Numbered from the stretch's first letter, positions 44,543 to 52,913 are shown. The stretch: 64,000 nucleotides of DNA from an uncultured Acetatifactor sp. (GCA_910585015.1 CAJUCT010000009.1:45047-109046); one strand, 5' to 3'. Notes: generated from the letters alone by a model not told the origin. A program made the numbers and translations.

Positions 44543-44607
44543 TCAAATACCCGCTGCTCTGCAGCGCTGCAGGCTTGATGCTCCGTTGTTTGCAGCGGAG
44601 TATTTGA
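44543..44607. repeat. Hairpin tail of the dispersed repeat
   Basis: TCAAATACCCGCTGC (44543-44557) pairs with GCAGCGGAGTATTTGA (44592-44607) with one bulged base. Smaller stems lie inside. Copy 1 of the repeat also has a GC-rich hairpin at this position, so hairpin and 74-base head probably form one element of about 150 bases. Confidence 0.65.
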
Positions 44608-44649
44608 TTGCAGCGTGGGGTACTGTAAAAATTCTTACTCTTATAGCGT

Positions 44650-44770
44650 GAATGGCCATCCGGCTGCTTTCTGCCGAGGGTATGGCTGTGATTTACTATG
44701 AAAGCTTTGGCTTTCATAGTATGGATGGCCATCCGGCCGCTTTTTGCCGGGATTATGGTCGAGTTTACTA
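44650..44770. repeat. Direct repeat pair with central perfect hairpin
   Basis: Two diverged copies of a ~48-base unit (44650-44698 and 44723-44770) both begin GATGGCCATCCGG or GAATGGCCATCCGG and end TTTACTA. Between them ACTATGAAAGC and GCTTTCATAGT (44695-44720) form a perfect 11-base stem with a 4-base loop. No coding frame is visible. Confidence 0.75.
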
Positions 44771-44804
44771 TAAACGCCTGTCATAGGGGGCGATGGGAGC
44801 GGAT

Positions 44805-45398
44805 ATGATTATTAAGAATGTAGCGTTGGAGACGGTGTGCGGCATTACCAGTAAGCTGCCGGAAAACAGCAGGCCGGAGGTGGCTTTTGCCGGAAAGAGC
44901 AATGTGGGCAAATCCTCTCTGATCAATGCTCTTATGAACAGGAAGAGTCTGGCGCGCACCAGTTCCCAGCCCGGCAAGACTCAGACCATCAATTTTTACA
45001 ATATCAATGACAGTGTCTATTTTGTGGATCTGCCGGGCTATGGCTATGCCAGGGTGAGTGAAGAAGTGAAAGCCAAGTGGGGCAGAATGGTTGAGAATTA
45101 TCTGCACAAATCCCGGCAGCTGAAGGCGGTGTTCCTACTCATTGATATCCGCCATAAACCGTCGGAAAACGACTGCGTTATGTACGACTGGATTAAGGAA
45201 CATGGCTATCAGCCCATTATTATTGCCACCAAACTGGATAAGATCAACCGCAGCCAGACTCAAAAACAGGTGAAGCTGCTGAGAGAGACGCTGAAGGCGG
45301 GAAAGGACGCGCGTATCGTTCCTTTTTCTGCCGCTACAAAGCAGGGCAGGGAGGAAATCTATGAAATCATCGACGAAATACTTCAAGGCGTTGGTTAA
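44805..45398 (+). CDS. engB: Ribosome biogenesis GTPase EngB (YihA/YsxC)
   Basis: This 197-residue GTPase is needed for large-subunit ribosome assembly. G1 is GKSNVGKSS, the G2 Thr is in PGKTQT, G3 is DLPGYG, G4 is TKLDK and G5 is SAATKQG. The start MIIKNVALETVCGIT at 44805 matches the family; an ATG four codons upstream (44793) is also possible. Relatives often have lon between clpX and this gene; here only repeats are found. Its end overlaps the next gene by 38 bases. Confidence 0.96.
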   Translation: MIIKNVALETVCGITSKLPENSRPEVAFAGKSNVGKSSLINALMNRKSLARTSSQPGKTQTINFYNINDSVYFVDLPGYGYARVSEEVKAKWGRMVENYLHKSRQLKAVFLLIDIRHKPSENDCVMYDWIKEHGYQPIIIATKLDKINRSQTQKQVKLLRETLKAGKDARIVPFSAATKQGREEIYEIIDEILQGVG

Positions 45399-46530
45399 TC
45401 TGGGTGTGGCAGTGGTTATTTTGCTGCTGGCGGTATTGTTGCTGCCCCGGCTGATCATATGGTTCATGCCCTTTGTGGTGGCGGGAATTATCTCCATGAT
45501 TGCCAGCCCGCTGGTGCGCTTTTTTGAGGAGAAAATAAAATTGAAGCGGAAATGGGCCAGCGCGTTTGTCATCATTGTGGTTATTGCGCTGGTAGTGTTG
45601 GTGCTGTATCTGGTGGGCGCCAAGTTGATCGAGGAAGGTCTGGGACTTCTGGAAGCGCTGCCGGGGATGTGGGATTCCATGAAGGAAGATCTGGCCGGCG
45701 TGGGAGAGAGCCTGAACGGGATCCTGGAAAAACTTCCCCAGGATACCCAGCAGACTATCGCCGCTCTGAGCAAGCAGGTGGGGGATTTCATGGCCGGACT
45801 GTTTGAGCGCATCGGTACGCCAACCATCACGGCGGCGGGAAATTTTGCCAAGCAGCTGCCTTCTGTGTTGATCGGCATTATCATGTGTCTGCTGGCCTCC
45901 TATTTCTTCGTGGCGGACCGGTACCAGATCGGCAGTTGGATCAGGAAACATACTCCCGCCTCCATCATGGCCCGGTATGACATGATCCGCAGGAGCATCT
46001 TAAAGTCCGTGGGCGGTTATTTTAAGGCCCAGCTGAAAATCGAGGTCTGGATGTACCTGCTGCTGGTGATTGGGCTGAGTTTGCTGCGGGTGGATTATGT
46101 TCTGCTGATCGCTCTGGGCATTGCCTTTCTGGATCTGCTGCCCTTCTTCGGCACGGGCACAGTGATGGTTCCCTGGGCAATTATCAAGATATTCAGCAGA
46201 GATTACAGGATGGCCATCGGCCTTCTGATCATATGGGGCGGCGGTCAGCTGGCCAGGCAGATTATCCAGCCCAAGATTGTGGGGGATTCCATCGGAGTAG
46301 CGCCGATTCCCACTCTGCTTTTGCTGTTTATCGGCTATAAGTTGGGCGGCGTTATCGGCATGATTATAGCCGTACCTCTGGGCATGTTGTTGTCGAACAT
46401 GTACCAGGAGGGTGTGTTTGACACTACAAAAAACAGCATTACTATATTGGTATCGGGGCTGAATCGCTTTCGGGAACTCCAGCCGGAGGATCTGGAGGCA
46501 GTGAGAGAGAAAAAAGATAAAAAAACCTGA
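45361..46530 (+). CDS. AI-2E/PerM family membrane protein, YtvI-like
   Basis: This 389-residue protein has eight predicted membrane helices: two near the N-terminus, a hydrophilic central part (about residues 85-150), then pairs of helices with YFKAQLKIEVWMYLL and FLDLLPFFGTGTVMVPWA, the family hallmark. Members are annotated as AI-2 exporters or YtvI sporulation proteins; the substrate here is unknown. It starts inside engB (38-base overlap), so translation is coupled. Confidence 0.9.
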   Translation: MKSSTKYFKALVNLGVAVVILLLAVLLLPRLIIWFMPFVVAGIISMIASPLVRFFEEKIKLKRKWASAFVIIVVIALVVLVLYLVGAKLIEEGLGLLEALPGMWDSMKEDLAGVGESLNGILEKLPQDTQQTIAALSKQVGDFMAGLFERIGTPTITAAGNFAKQLPSVLIGIIMCLLASYFFVADRYQIGSWIRKHTPASIMARYDMIRRSILKSVGGYFKAQLKIEVWMYLLLVIGLSLLRVDYVLLIALGIAFLDLLPFFGTGTVMVPWAIIKIFSRDYRMAIGLLIIWGGGQLARQIIQPKIVGDSIGVAPIPTLLLLFIGYKLGGVIGMIIAVPLGMLLSNMYQEGVFDTTKNSITILVSGLNRFRELQPEDLEAVREKKDKKT

Positions 46531-46559
46531 AAAAAACCGCAATGATAGCGAAACATTTT

Positions 46560-46600
46560 GGCCCGCAAAGCTGTCTTATAGTTAGCGGGTCAATTTTTTA
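46560..46600 (+). terminator. Intrinsic terminator after the PerM-like gene
   Basis: GGCCCGC and GCGGGTC form a 7-base stem (one G-T pair) followed by AATTTTTTAT. Confidence 0.72.
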
Positions 46601-46670
46601 TAATTTTCAAAAAAATTTGCAGTAAATTGATCTCTGGAGGATATTACTAAGTAGAAGCAGGTTGCTTGAG

Positions 46671-47228
46671 ATGGATACAATCATGATACAGGATACAACT
46701 AGAATACAGGGGAAGCTACAGGAAAAGATTGACAGCTACAGCGGTATGCTTTTCAAGATCGCATATGCCAGGATGGGTAACAGGGCGGATGCGGAGGACA
46801 TCGTACAGGAGACTTTCTACCAGTATTTCAAAGCTTCACGGGAATTTGAAGACGAGGAATATGAAAAAGCATGGCTGATCAGAGTCGCCTTAAACGGCTG
46901 CAACAAAATGTGGCGCAGCAGTTTTCACCGCCGCCGCAGTGAAGTTCCGGATCCGGAACAGATTTTCGCGGGGGAGGATCAGGAGACAAAGGATTGTGGC
47001 CCGGAGGAGGCGTTTCTGGACAAGGAGGAGGCCAGGGCAGTGCTGGAAGCAGTGCGGAAGCTGCCCGTCACATACCGGGATGTGATCCATTTGTTTTACT
47101 ATGAGGAGTTGTCGGTGAAGGAGATTGCCGTGATACTGGAGCGGAAGGTATCCACGGTGACTTCCCAGTTGACCAGAGGCAGGGAGATCTTGAAAAAGAA
47201 CCTGAAGGAGGAATATGACTTTGCGTAG
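46671..47228 (+). CDS. ECF-type RNA polymerase sigma factor
   Basis: This 185-residue protein has sigma region 2 (about 25-90: RMGNRADAEDIVQETFYQYF) and region 4 (about 125-180: LPVTYRDVIHLFYYEELSVKEIAVIL, then VSTVTSQLTRGREIL), the compact layout of ECF sigma factors. The start is uncertain between 46671 and 46683. The next gene overlaps by 14 bases and encodes a membrane protein that is probably its anti-sigma factor. Confidence 0.93.
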   Translation: MDTIMIQDTTRIQGKLQEKIDSYSGMLFKIAYARMGNRADAEDIVQETFYQYFKASREFEDEEYEKAWLIRVALNGCNKMWRSSFHRRRSEVPDPEQIFAGEDQETKDCGPEEAFLDKEEARAVLEAVRKLPVTYRDVIHLFYYEELSVKEIAVILERKVSTVTSQLTRGREILKKNLKEEYDFA

Positions 47229-48036
47229 CTTCAGAGAAGAGTATCGGAGGGAAATGGATCGTGTGGGGACATTTCACCTGGATATAGAGAGGATGTCTGA
47301 TGAAATCCATCACCACAAACTGCGGAAAGCCCGAAGAAGGCGCGTGATCATGTCTGCTGCTTCGGCTGCGGCAGTATTTTTGATGGTGGGCGGTGTGGTT
47401 ACCGCCATGAATTACGGCAGCAGTTTCATTCAGGTGAGGGACAACGGCTTTTCCATCACCGGCGGGAAGTGGCGATATACGGAGAGTGAAACGGGTACGG
47501 AAGGAGTGGGTGACGCAGGACAGCCTTTGGCGCTGGCCAAGGAAGGGGCAGGGCAGGTACCGGAGGAGGCTGAAACAGAATGCATAGTATATGAGATGGA
47601 GATCAAGGAGTATGATTCCCTGGATGCTTTTCGGGAGGAAAGCGCGGTGGTAGTGCCGATTCCGGATATGCAGCTGGTAGGTGGAGACCTGGCGGAGCAG
47701 AATATCCATGTGGTGGGAAATCAACTGTATATCAGTTTGCAGGATACACAGGAGAGGTTCTTTTCCATCATGCAGATGGATCACCGGGAAAGTCAGGCAT
47801 ATGCTTCAGCCAGCGCCTATGCGGGGGAGGCGGCCAATGAGCGTAATTTTACCACTTCCCAGGGATATACTTACAAGGTGATCGATATTATAGATGGCAG
47901 TGATGTCAGCAACATAGAATGCGCAATCTCCCTGTTTGGATGGGATTTGCTGGTAGGTTTTCGGGGATACACCCAGGAGGAAGCCTATGCCGTGCTACAA
48001 TCCATGGATCTGGGAGTATATGTAGCAGGTGAATGA
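47215..48036 (+). CDS. Probable membrane-bound anti-sigma factor
   Basis: This 273-residue protein has a short cytoplasmic N-terminus (about 42 residues), one membrane helix (IMSAASAAAVFLMVGGVVTAM) and an extracellular C-terminal domain with repeated beta elements (TYKVIDIIDGSDV, ISLFGWDLLVGFRGYTQEEAYAVL) resembling DUF4367-type domains. It overlaps the ECF sigma gene, the usual arrangement for a sigma/anti-sigma pair. The signal that releases the sigma factor is unknown. Confidence 0.8.
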   Translation: MTLRSFREEYRREMDRVGTFHLDIERMSDEIHHHKLRKARRRRVIMSAASAAAVFLMVGGVVTAMNYGSSFIQVRDNGFSITGGKWRYTESETGTEGVGDAGQPLALAKEGAGQVPEEAETECIVYEMEIKEYDSLDAFREESAVVVPIPDMQLVGGDLAEQNIHVVGNQLYISLQDTQERFFSIMQMDHRESQAYASASAYAGEAANERNFTTSQGYTYKVIDIIDGSDVSNIECAISLFGWDLLVGFRGYTQEEAYAVLQSMDLGVYVAGE

Positions 48037-48042
48037 CGGAGA

Positions 48043-48073
48043 GCATGCTGTGCGGAACTCTATTTAGAAAGGA
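48043..48073 (+). repeat. TGCGGAACT leader element, copy d
   Basis: GCATGCTGTGCGGAACT followed by CTATTTAGAAAGGA precedes the orphan response-regulator gene and supplies its ribosome site. Confidence 0.5.
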
Positions 48074-48084
48074 TTGATAGACTT

Positions 48085-48789
48085 ATGGACAAAAATGTTG
48101 TGATCTACAATAACAATACGAAGATTACAGCGTCCCTGCGGCCGCTTCTGAGGGGCGAGAACATTCGGCTGCTGGTGGCGGAGAACAGAAAGCAGCTGCG
48201 CCAGATTATGGCGGCGGAGCAGATTCATCTTTTAATAACCGATGTGGTATGGTCGGACAAGGATCAGGATATTACGGAAGGTCTGGAGACGCTGCAGCAG
48301 ATCCGCCAGATGAGCAGTCTGCCCATCATAGTGGTTTCCGCCCGTGATGATGAGACCAGCAAGATTCTGGCGCTGAACGCGGGAGCGGACGATTATGTGG
48401 TGAGCGGCTGTAATCCACTGGAACTGCTGGCCCGGATCAAGTCCCAGCTGCGCCGCTATACCCAGCTTGTAAATATGTGCGCCAATATAGATAAAATCTA
48501 CCAGGTGGATGATCTGGTGATCGATGACAATACCAGGCAGGTTTTCGTGGATCATAAAGAGGTAAGGCTGACCCCCATTGAGTACAAGATATTGAAACTG
48601 CTGGTGCAGGAGAGGGGAAAGGTGTTGTCCATCGCCCAGATCTATGAAGCCATATGGCACATGCAGGCCATCGGCGCCGACAATACCATCGCCGTGCATA
48701 TACGCCATATCCGGGAGAAGATCGAGAGAAACCCCAAGGAGCCCAGGTATTTGAAAGTGGTGTGGGGGACAGGATATAAGGTGGGGTAA
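48085..48789 (+). CDS. Orphan OmpR-like response regulator with degenerate receiver
   Basis: This 234-residue protein has an intact winged-helix output domain (about 140-232: RLTPIEYKILKLL, HIRHIREKIERNP, WGTGYKVG). The receiver half keeps an Asp in LITDVVWSD but lacks two other key features. The N-terminal acidic pair is replaced by IYNNNT, and the conserved Lys-Pro after DDYVV is replaced by SGC. Standard Mg-dependent phosphorylation is therefore unlikely. No kinase gene is adjacent. It may be controlled by dimerisation, ligand binding or amount. Confidence 0.88.
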   Translation: MDKNVVIYNNNTKITASLRPLLRGENIRLLVAENRKQLRQIMAAEQIHLLITDVVWSDKDQDITEGLETLQQIRQMSSLPIIVVSARDDETSKILALNAGADDYVVSGCNPLELLARIKSQLRRYTQLVNMCANIDKIYQVDDLVIDDNTRQVFVDHKEVRLTPIEYKILKLLVQERGKVLSIAQIYEAIWHMQAIGADNTIAVHIRHIREKIERNPKEPRYLKVVWGTGYKVG

Positions 48790-48839
48790 GGTCAGCGCAA
48801 TCCAGTGTCGCAGAATGAATAAAAGGAGTGTAAAAGGGT

Positions 48840-50294
48840 ATGGGTGTTTTAGCGGGAATAGAGCCGATGAAGGTATTTGAATATTTTGAGAGTATTGCGG
48901 GGATTCCCCACGGTTCTGGCAATGTGGAGGCAATCAGCAATTATCTGGCAGAGTTTGCAGGCAGGAGGGGACTTGAGTGTATCCAGGATGAGGTTAAGAA
49001 TATCATTATCATCAAGGAGGCCACGCCGGGCTATGAGCAGGAGCCCGCTCTGATCCTGCAGGGACATATGGACATGGTGGCCGTGCATAAGCCGGGGCTT
49101 GCCATAGATATGACCAGAGATTCGCTGAAGCTTGCCGTGGACGGGGACAGAATCTATGCGGAGGGAACCAGCCTGGGCGGTGACGACGGTATTGCGGTGG
49201 CCTATGCCTTGGCCCTGCTGGATGATGACACATTGCGGCATCCCCGTCTGGAGGTGGTTATCACCGTGGACGAGGAAGTGGGAATGGACGGCGCAAGGGC
49301 CATAGACCTGTCCATGCTGCAGGGGCACAGGCTGCTGAACCTGGACTCCGAGGAGGAAGGCATCTTTTTGACCAGCTGTGCCGGGGGCGCGAGAATCAAC
49401 TGTCTGGTGGACCTGTCGGACAAGTGCCGGGAGTTGTCGGGAACGGCTTATGAGCTGACGGTGGAGGGTTTACAGGGAGGCCATTCCGGCGCGGAGATCC
49501 ACAAGGAGCGGGGCAACTCCAACCTGCTGATGGCCAGGCTCCTGCAAAAGCTGGCAGGCAGCGTGAAGATAGGGCTTTGCGGCTGTGAGGGAGGACTGGC
49601 GGACAATGCCATTCCCAGGGTGACCACTGCCCGGATAGTAGTGGCAAGGGAAGAGGAGGAACGGCTGACGCAGCTGGCGGCCGCGTTTGAGGCGGCGCTG
49701 AAAGGGGAACTGGCCACTAAAGACCCGGAGGTTTCCGTCACGGCGGTATCCCGGGGGGCAGTGACCGCAAATTGTCTGACAGGCAGCGATTTACAGCGGG
49801 CGGTGAATTATCTCTACAGTCTGCCCTGCGGCGTCCAGGCCATGAGCGCCGATGTGCAGGGACTGGTGGAGACTTCCCTGAATCTGGGAATCCTGAAAGT
49901 GGACGGCGGCAGAGTGTCGGCGGAGTTCTCCGTGCGCAGTTGTGTGGAGAGCAGCAAGCAGGCGCTGCTTGATAAGGTGCGGGCGTTGACAGCCCTGGCC
50001 GGCGGGCGCTGCGAGATCACAGGGGACTATCCGGGCTGGGCCTACCGGGTGGATTCTCCCCTGCGGGATAAAATGATTGCCCTGTATGAGGACATGTACG
50101 GGGAGAAGCCCAGAGTGGAGGCCATTCATGCGGGATTGGAGTGTGGGATTCTGGCATCCAAGATCACGGATTTGGACGGCATCTCTTTTGGGCCGAATAT
50201 GTATGACATTCATACCACGGAGGAAACCCTGAGTATTTCTTCCACCCAGCGGGTATGGGATTATCTGGTGCGTCTGCTGGCCCTTAAGGACTGA
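48840..50294 (+). CDS. pepD: Cytosolic non-specific dipeptidase (beta-Ala-His dipeptidase, M20C)
   Basis: This 484-residue two-zinc peptidase has metal-site residues in GHMDMVA (His), LGGDDGIA (Asp), DEEVGMDGA (catalytic Glu and ligand), LDSEEEG (Asp) and DIHTTEET (His). The middle lid domain (about 205-375) with GGHSGAEIHKERGN is typical of PepD. It hydrolyses dipeptides such as carnosine analogues and Xaa-His. It starts 50 bases after the response-regulator gene with AAAAGGAG upstream. Confidence 0.95.
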   Translation: MGVLAGIEPMKVFEYFESIAGIPHGSGNVEAISNYLAEFAGRRGLECIQDEVKNIIIIKEATPGYEQEPALILQGHMDMVAVHKPGLAIDMTRDSLKLAVDGDRIYAEGTSLGGDDGIAVAYALALLDDDTLRHPRLEVVITVDEEVGMDGARAIDLSMLQGHRLLNLDSEEEGIFLTSCAGGARINCLVDLSDKCRELSGTAYELTVEGLQGGHSGAEIHKERGNSNLLMARLLQKLAGSVKIGLCGCEGGLADNAIPRVTTARIVVAREEEERLTQLAAAFEAALKGELATKDPEVSVTAVSRGAVTANCLTGSDLQRAVNYLYSLPCGVQAMSADVQGLVETSLNLGILKVDGGRVSAEFSVRSCVESSKQALLDKVRALTALAGGRCEITGDYPGWAYRVDSPLRDKMIALYEDMYGEKPRVEAIHAGLECGILASKITDLDGISFGPNMYDIHTTEETLSISSTQRVWDYLVRLLALKD

Positions 50295-50430
50295 GGTTAT
50301 GCATTGGGCAGCAGTGCTTTACCCTTTACTGGCATATGTGCAAAACAGACAATAAATTCACCTGTTTTAGGGGAGCATAGCAAAGATTTACACAAAAATG
50401 TATAATCCACTTGATTTTGCAAAAAAGTAC

Positions 50431-50459
50431 TTGCTTTTTTCGGGGTGACGAGGTATAAT
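50431..50459 (+). promoter_or_regulatory. Promoter of the tRNA gene
   Basis: TTGCTT (50431-50436) and perfect TATAAT (50454-50459) are 17 bases apart, 11 bases before the tRNA. Confidence 0.8.
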
Positions 50460-50470
50460 AATCTACGTCA

Positions 50471-50545
50471 CGGGGTGTGGCTCAGCTTGGTTAGAGCGCC
50501 GTCTTAGGGAGGCGGAGGTCGCGAGTTCGAATCCCGCCACTCCGA
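50471..50545 (+). tRNA. tRNA-Pro, anticodon AGG
   Basis: The acceptor stem CGGGGTG/CACTCCG has the C1-G72 pair typical of bacterial tRNA-Pro. The D-loop GCTCAGCTTGGTTAGAGC, anticodon stem CCGTC/GGCGG with loop TTAGGGA (anticodon AGG at 50506-50508) and T-loop TTCGAAT are present. One A-C mismatch stands in the T stem. The 3' CCA is not encoded. An A at the first anticodon position would be read as inosine or unmodified A. Confidence 0.88.
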
Positions 50546-50554
50546 TACATTAGG

Positions 50555-50600
50555 AAGTGTCAAAGCCTTGAAATTACTAGGGTTTCGGCACTTCTTTTTT
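50555..50600 (+). terminator. Terminator after the tRNA
   Basis: AAGTGTCAAAGCC pairs with GGGTTTCGGCACTT (one mismatch, G-T pairs), followed by CTTTTTTT. Confidence 0.78.
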
Positions 50601-50662
50601 TGGCGGGTAATAAAGTGGTAATCAGATATATGATCGATTAAAATTTTTGAAGGAGAAAGCTG

Positions 50663-50839
50663 ATGAAATTTACCTTACCTGTTTTAATTCAGAAATCAAG
50701 TCAGGGGGCACTAAACTAAATGACATTGGTCAATAGATTAGGCGTTACGCCTAGCGCATTCGGCCAACGTCTAAAAAAGCCTATTTTTATTTGTAATAGC
50801 AAATATATGCATATTTTTCCAGTCTTGTCCATATACTGA
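50663..50839 (+). pseudogene. Remnant of a small HTH-like gene
   Basis: Two tiny frames follow a GAAGGAGA site: an 18-codon frame from ATG 50663, then a 39-codon frame from ATG 50720 beginning MTLVNRLGVTPSAFGQRLKK. The second looks like the helix-turn-helix of a phage- or XRE-type regulator cut off after the recognition helix. The base use is AT-rich. It may be debris of an integration event near the tRNA. Confidence 0.25.
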
Positions 50840-50943
50840 ATTAAGGATGGGAGATATTTCCAGCGTTTTGTGTCCGGAAAAGCCGGAAGAACTCTCCCAG
50901 GCAATGAAAAATGCAGGCGCTATGGCGCAGAAGAGAGGTAAAT

Positions 50944-51180
50944 ATGGCAAGAGGACCGAGAAAGACACTGGAGGAAAAGATTGCGGCCAAGGAGGAGTTG
51001 ATAGAGGCTCTGACAGCCCGGATCGAATCGGAGAAGCAGGAACTGGCGGAGATGTATAAGGAGAAGCGGAATATTCAGCTGGAGAACATCGACAATATGC
51101 TGGAGGAATGGGCGCTGAGCCCCCAGGAGGCCGAGGAAGCCCTGCGCAGGTATGTGGACCAGCGGGAAGAGGCGGTGTAA
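50944..51180 (+). CDS. Small coiled-coil protein of unknown function
   Basis: This 78-residue protein has an N-terminus MARGPRKTLEEKI with an AT-hook-like RGPRK, followed by about 45 residues of charged coiled coil and a short helical tail (SPQEAEEALRRYVDQREE). GAGAGGTAAAT precedes the ATG; this is a variant of the motif found before other genes in the window. It may be a small DNA- or nucleoid-associated protein. I do not recognise a named family. Confidence 0.6.
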   Translation: MARGPRKTLEEKIAAKEELIEALTARIESEKQELAEMYKEKRNIQLENIDNMLEEWALSPQEAEEALRRYVDQREEAV

Positions 51181-51373
51181 GGAGTGGGGATTTGCGGTCC
51201 CAACACAGCAAATATCAGATGCGTACATTAAATGGCCACCACACCAAAACGGGAGATGTTTTCACCTCTCGTTTTTTAGTTGTCAAAAAAGCAGCCTATG
51301 ACAGCAAAAAGACTGTACGTTTTTCCCTTTATTTTGTATAATGGGGTCATGAAACCTACAGGAGGATATATTT

Positions 51374-51505
51374 ATGTCAATTTTTAACATCATATATTTG
51401 GAAAATGTAAGGGCCCACGGAAAATATGGGAGGAAAGTGAGGAATATTGACAATCTGCAGCTGATGAACACAGAGGTCAGCGAGGATGAAGTTCACGAGG
51501 GGTAA
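51374..51505 (+). CDS. Putative 43-residue protein
   Basis: The ATG at 51374 follows a strong ACAGGAGGATAT site, with a TATAAT box about 30 bases further upstream. The frame is 43 codons (MSIFNIIYLENVRAHGKYG at the start, acidic end). There is no signal peptide or membrane helix. I do not recognise it. The good ribosome site argues for translation. Confidence 0.4.
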   Translation: MSIFNIIYLENVRAHGKYGRKVRNIDNLQLMNTEVSEDEVHEG

Positions 51506-51590
51506 TTCGATAGAGAGTGACAAAATAAGACAGCTACCATAGAACAAGAACAGAAACTATAAATATCACAATGGATTAAGGATGACGAGT

Positions 51591-52913
51591 ATGAGTGGCG
51601 GAATAAGTGGCGGATTCCCCGGATATAGGCGAGATAACAGTGGCAGCGGGGCGAAACAGCATGTGGCGGATAGGATGAAAACGGATAAGGGAAAAAGGGG
51701 CGGCGCGATATCTGCCTCCAACCGAGATAACGGATATAGGGTGAAAGCTTCGGTTGGGGATAAGACACAAAACGATCTTTGCCCTGTGGCGAAGCGCTGC
51801 GGCGGTTGTCAGTGGATGGGCAGAGATTATCAGGAGCAGCTGAAGGAGAAAGAAAAGCAGGTGAGAAAACTCCTGGCGCCCTATTGCAGGCTGGAGGGCA
51901 TCCTGGGGATGGAACAGCCCCTGTATTATCGAAATAAGGTACATGCCGTGTTTGGAGAGGATAAGAAGCACCGGCCCGTCTCCGGCATCTATGAGGAGTA
52001 CACCCACCGTATTGTGCCGGTGGACAGCTGCCGGATCGAGAACCAGAAGGCGGATGCCATCATTGTGTCCATACGGGAGTTGCTTCCCTCTTTTAAAATC
52101 CGACCATATAATGAGGACACAGGCTACGGGCTGCTGCGTCATGTGCTGGTCCGTACAGGACAGGTTTCGGGGCAGATCATGGTGGTTTTGGTGCTGGCCT
52201 CCCCCATACTGCCCTCCAAGAACAATTTTGTCAAGGCATTGCTCAAGCGCCATCCGGAGATCAACACCATCGTTGTCAACGTAAATAATCGAAGCACCAG
52301 TATGGTGCTGGGCGATAAGGAACAGGTGATCTATGGCAAGGGATATATCGAGGATACCCTATGTGGCAAGACTTTCCGAATCTCCCCCAAGTCCTTCTAT
52401 CAGGTAAACCCGGCGCAGACGGAAGTGTTGTACGCCAAGGCCATGGAATATGCGGCTTTGACCGGGCAGGAGACGGTGGTGGATGCCTATTGCGGCACCG
52501 GCACCATCGGCATCATTGCCAGCGACCGGGCAAAGCAGGTGATTGGCGTGGAACTGAATGCCGACGCGGTGAGGGATGCCCGCAGCAACGCCAAGATCAA
52601 CCAGGCGCGGAACATCCAATTCTACCAAAATGACGCGGGACGTTTCCTGCTGGAGATGGAGGCCCAGGGCGCCCGGGTGGACGTGGTCCTGATGGACCCG
52701 CCCCGCAGCGGCAGCAGCGAAGAATTTCTGTCGGCCGTGGCGCGCATGGCGCCTGGGAAGGTGGTGTATGTATCCTGTAACCCCGAGACACTGGTTAGGG
52801 ATTTGAAGTATATGGTGGGGAATGGATACAGGGTGGAGCGGGCCGTGGCGGTGGATATGTTTCCGTTTACGGGGCATGTGGAAACTGTTTGCTTGCTATC
52901 GAAGAAACCTTGA
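51591..52913 (+). CDS. RNA uridine C5-methyltransferase, RlmCD/TrmA family
   Basis: This 440-residue methyltransferase has four Cys of a probable iron-sulfur site, beginning CPVAKRCGGCQW (about residues 65-76). Later come the Rossmann motif VVDAYCGTGTIGI, the motif DPPRSG and the catalytic Cys in VSCNPETL. There is no N-terminal TRAM domain; instead a ~55-residue polar extension of low conservation. It adds a methyl group to C5 of a uridine in 23S rRNA or tRNA; which site cannot be decided here. The ATG at 51591 (AAGG 9 bases upstream) is preferred over 51582. Confidence 0.9.
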   Translation: MSGGISGGFPGYRRDNSGSGAKQHVADRMKTDKGKRGGAISASNRDNGYRVKASVGDKTQNDLCPVAKRCGGCQWMGRDYQEQLKEKEKQVRKLLAPYCRLEGILGMEQPLYYRNKVHAVFGEDKKHRPVSGIYEEYTHRIVPVDSCRIENQKADAIIVSIRELLPSFKIRPYNEDTGYGLLRHVLVRTGQVSGQIMVVLVLASPILPSKNNFVKALLKRHPEINTIVVNVNNRSTSMVLGDKEQVIYGKGYIEDTLCGKTFRISPKSFYQVNPAQTEVLYAKAMEYAALTGQETVVDAYCGTGTIGIIASDRAKQVIGVELNADAVRDARSNAKINQARNIQFYQNDAGRFLLEMEAQGARVDVVLMDPPRSGSSEEFLSAVARMAPGKVVYVSCNPETLVRDLKYMVGNGYRVERAVAVDMFPFTGHVETVCLLSKKP

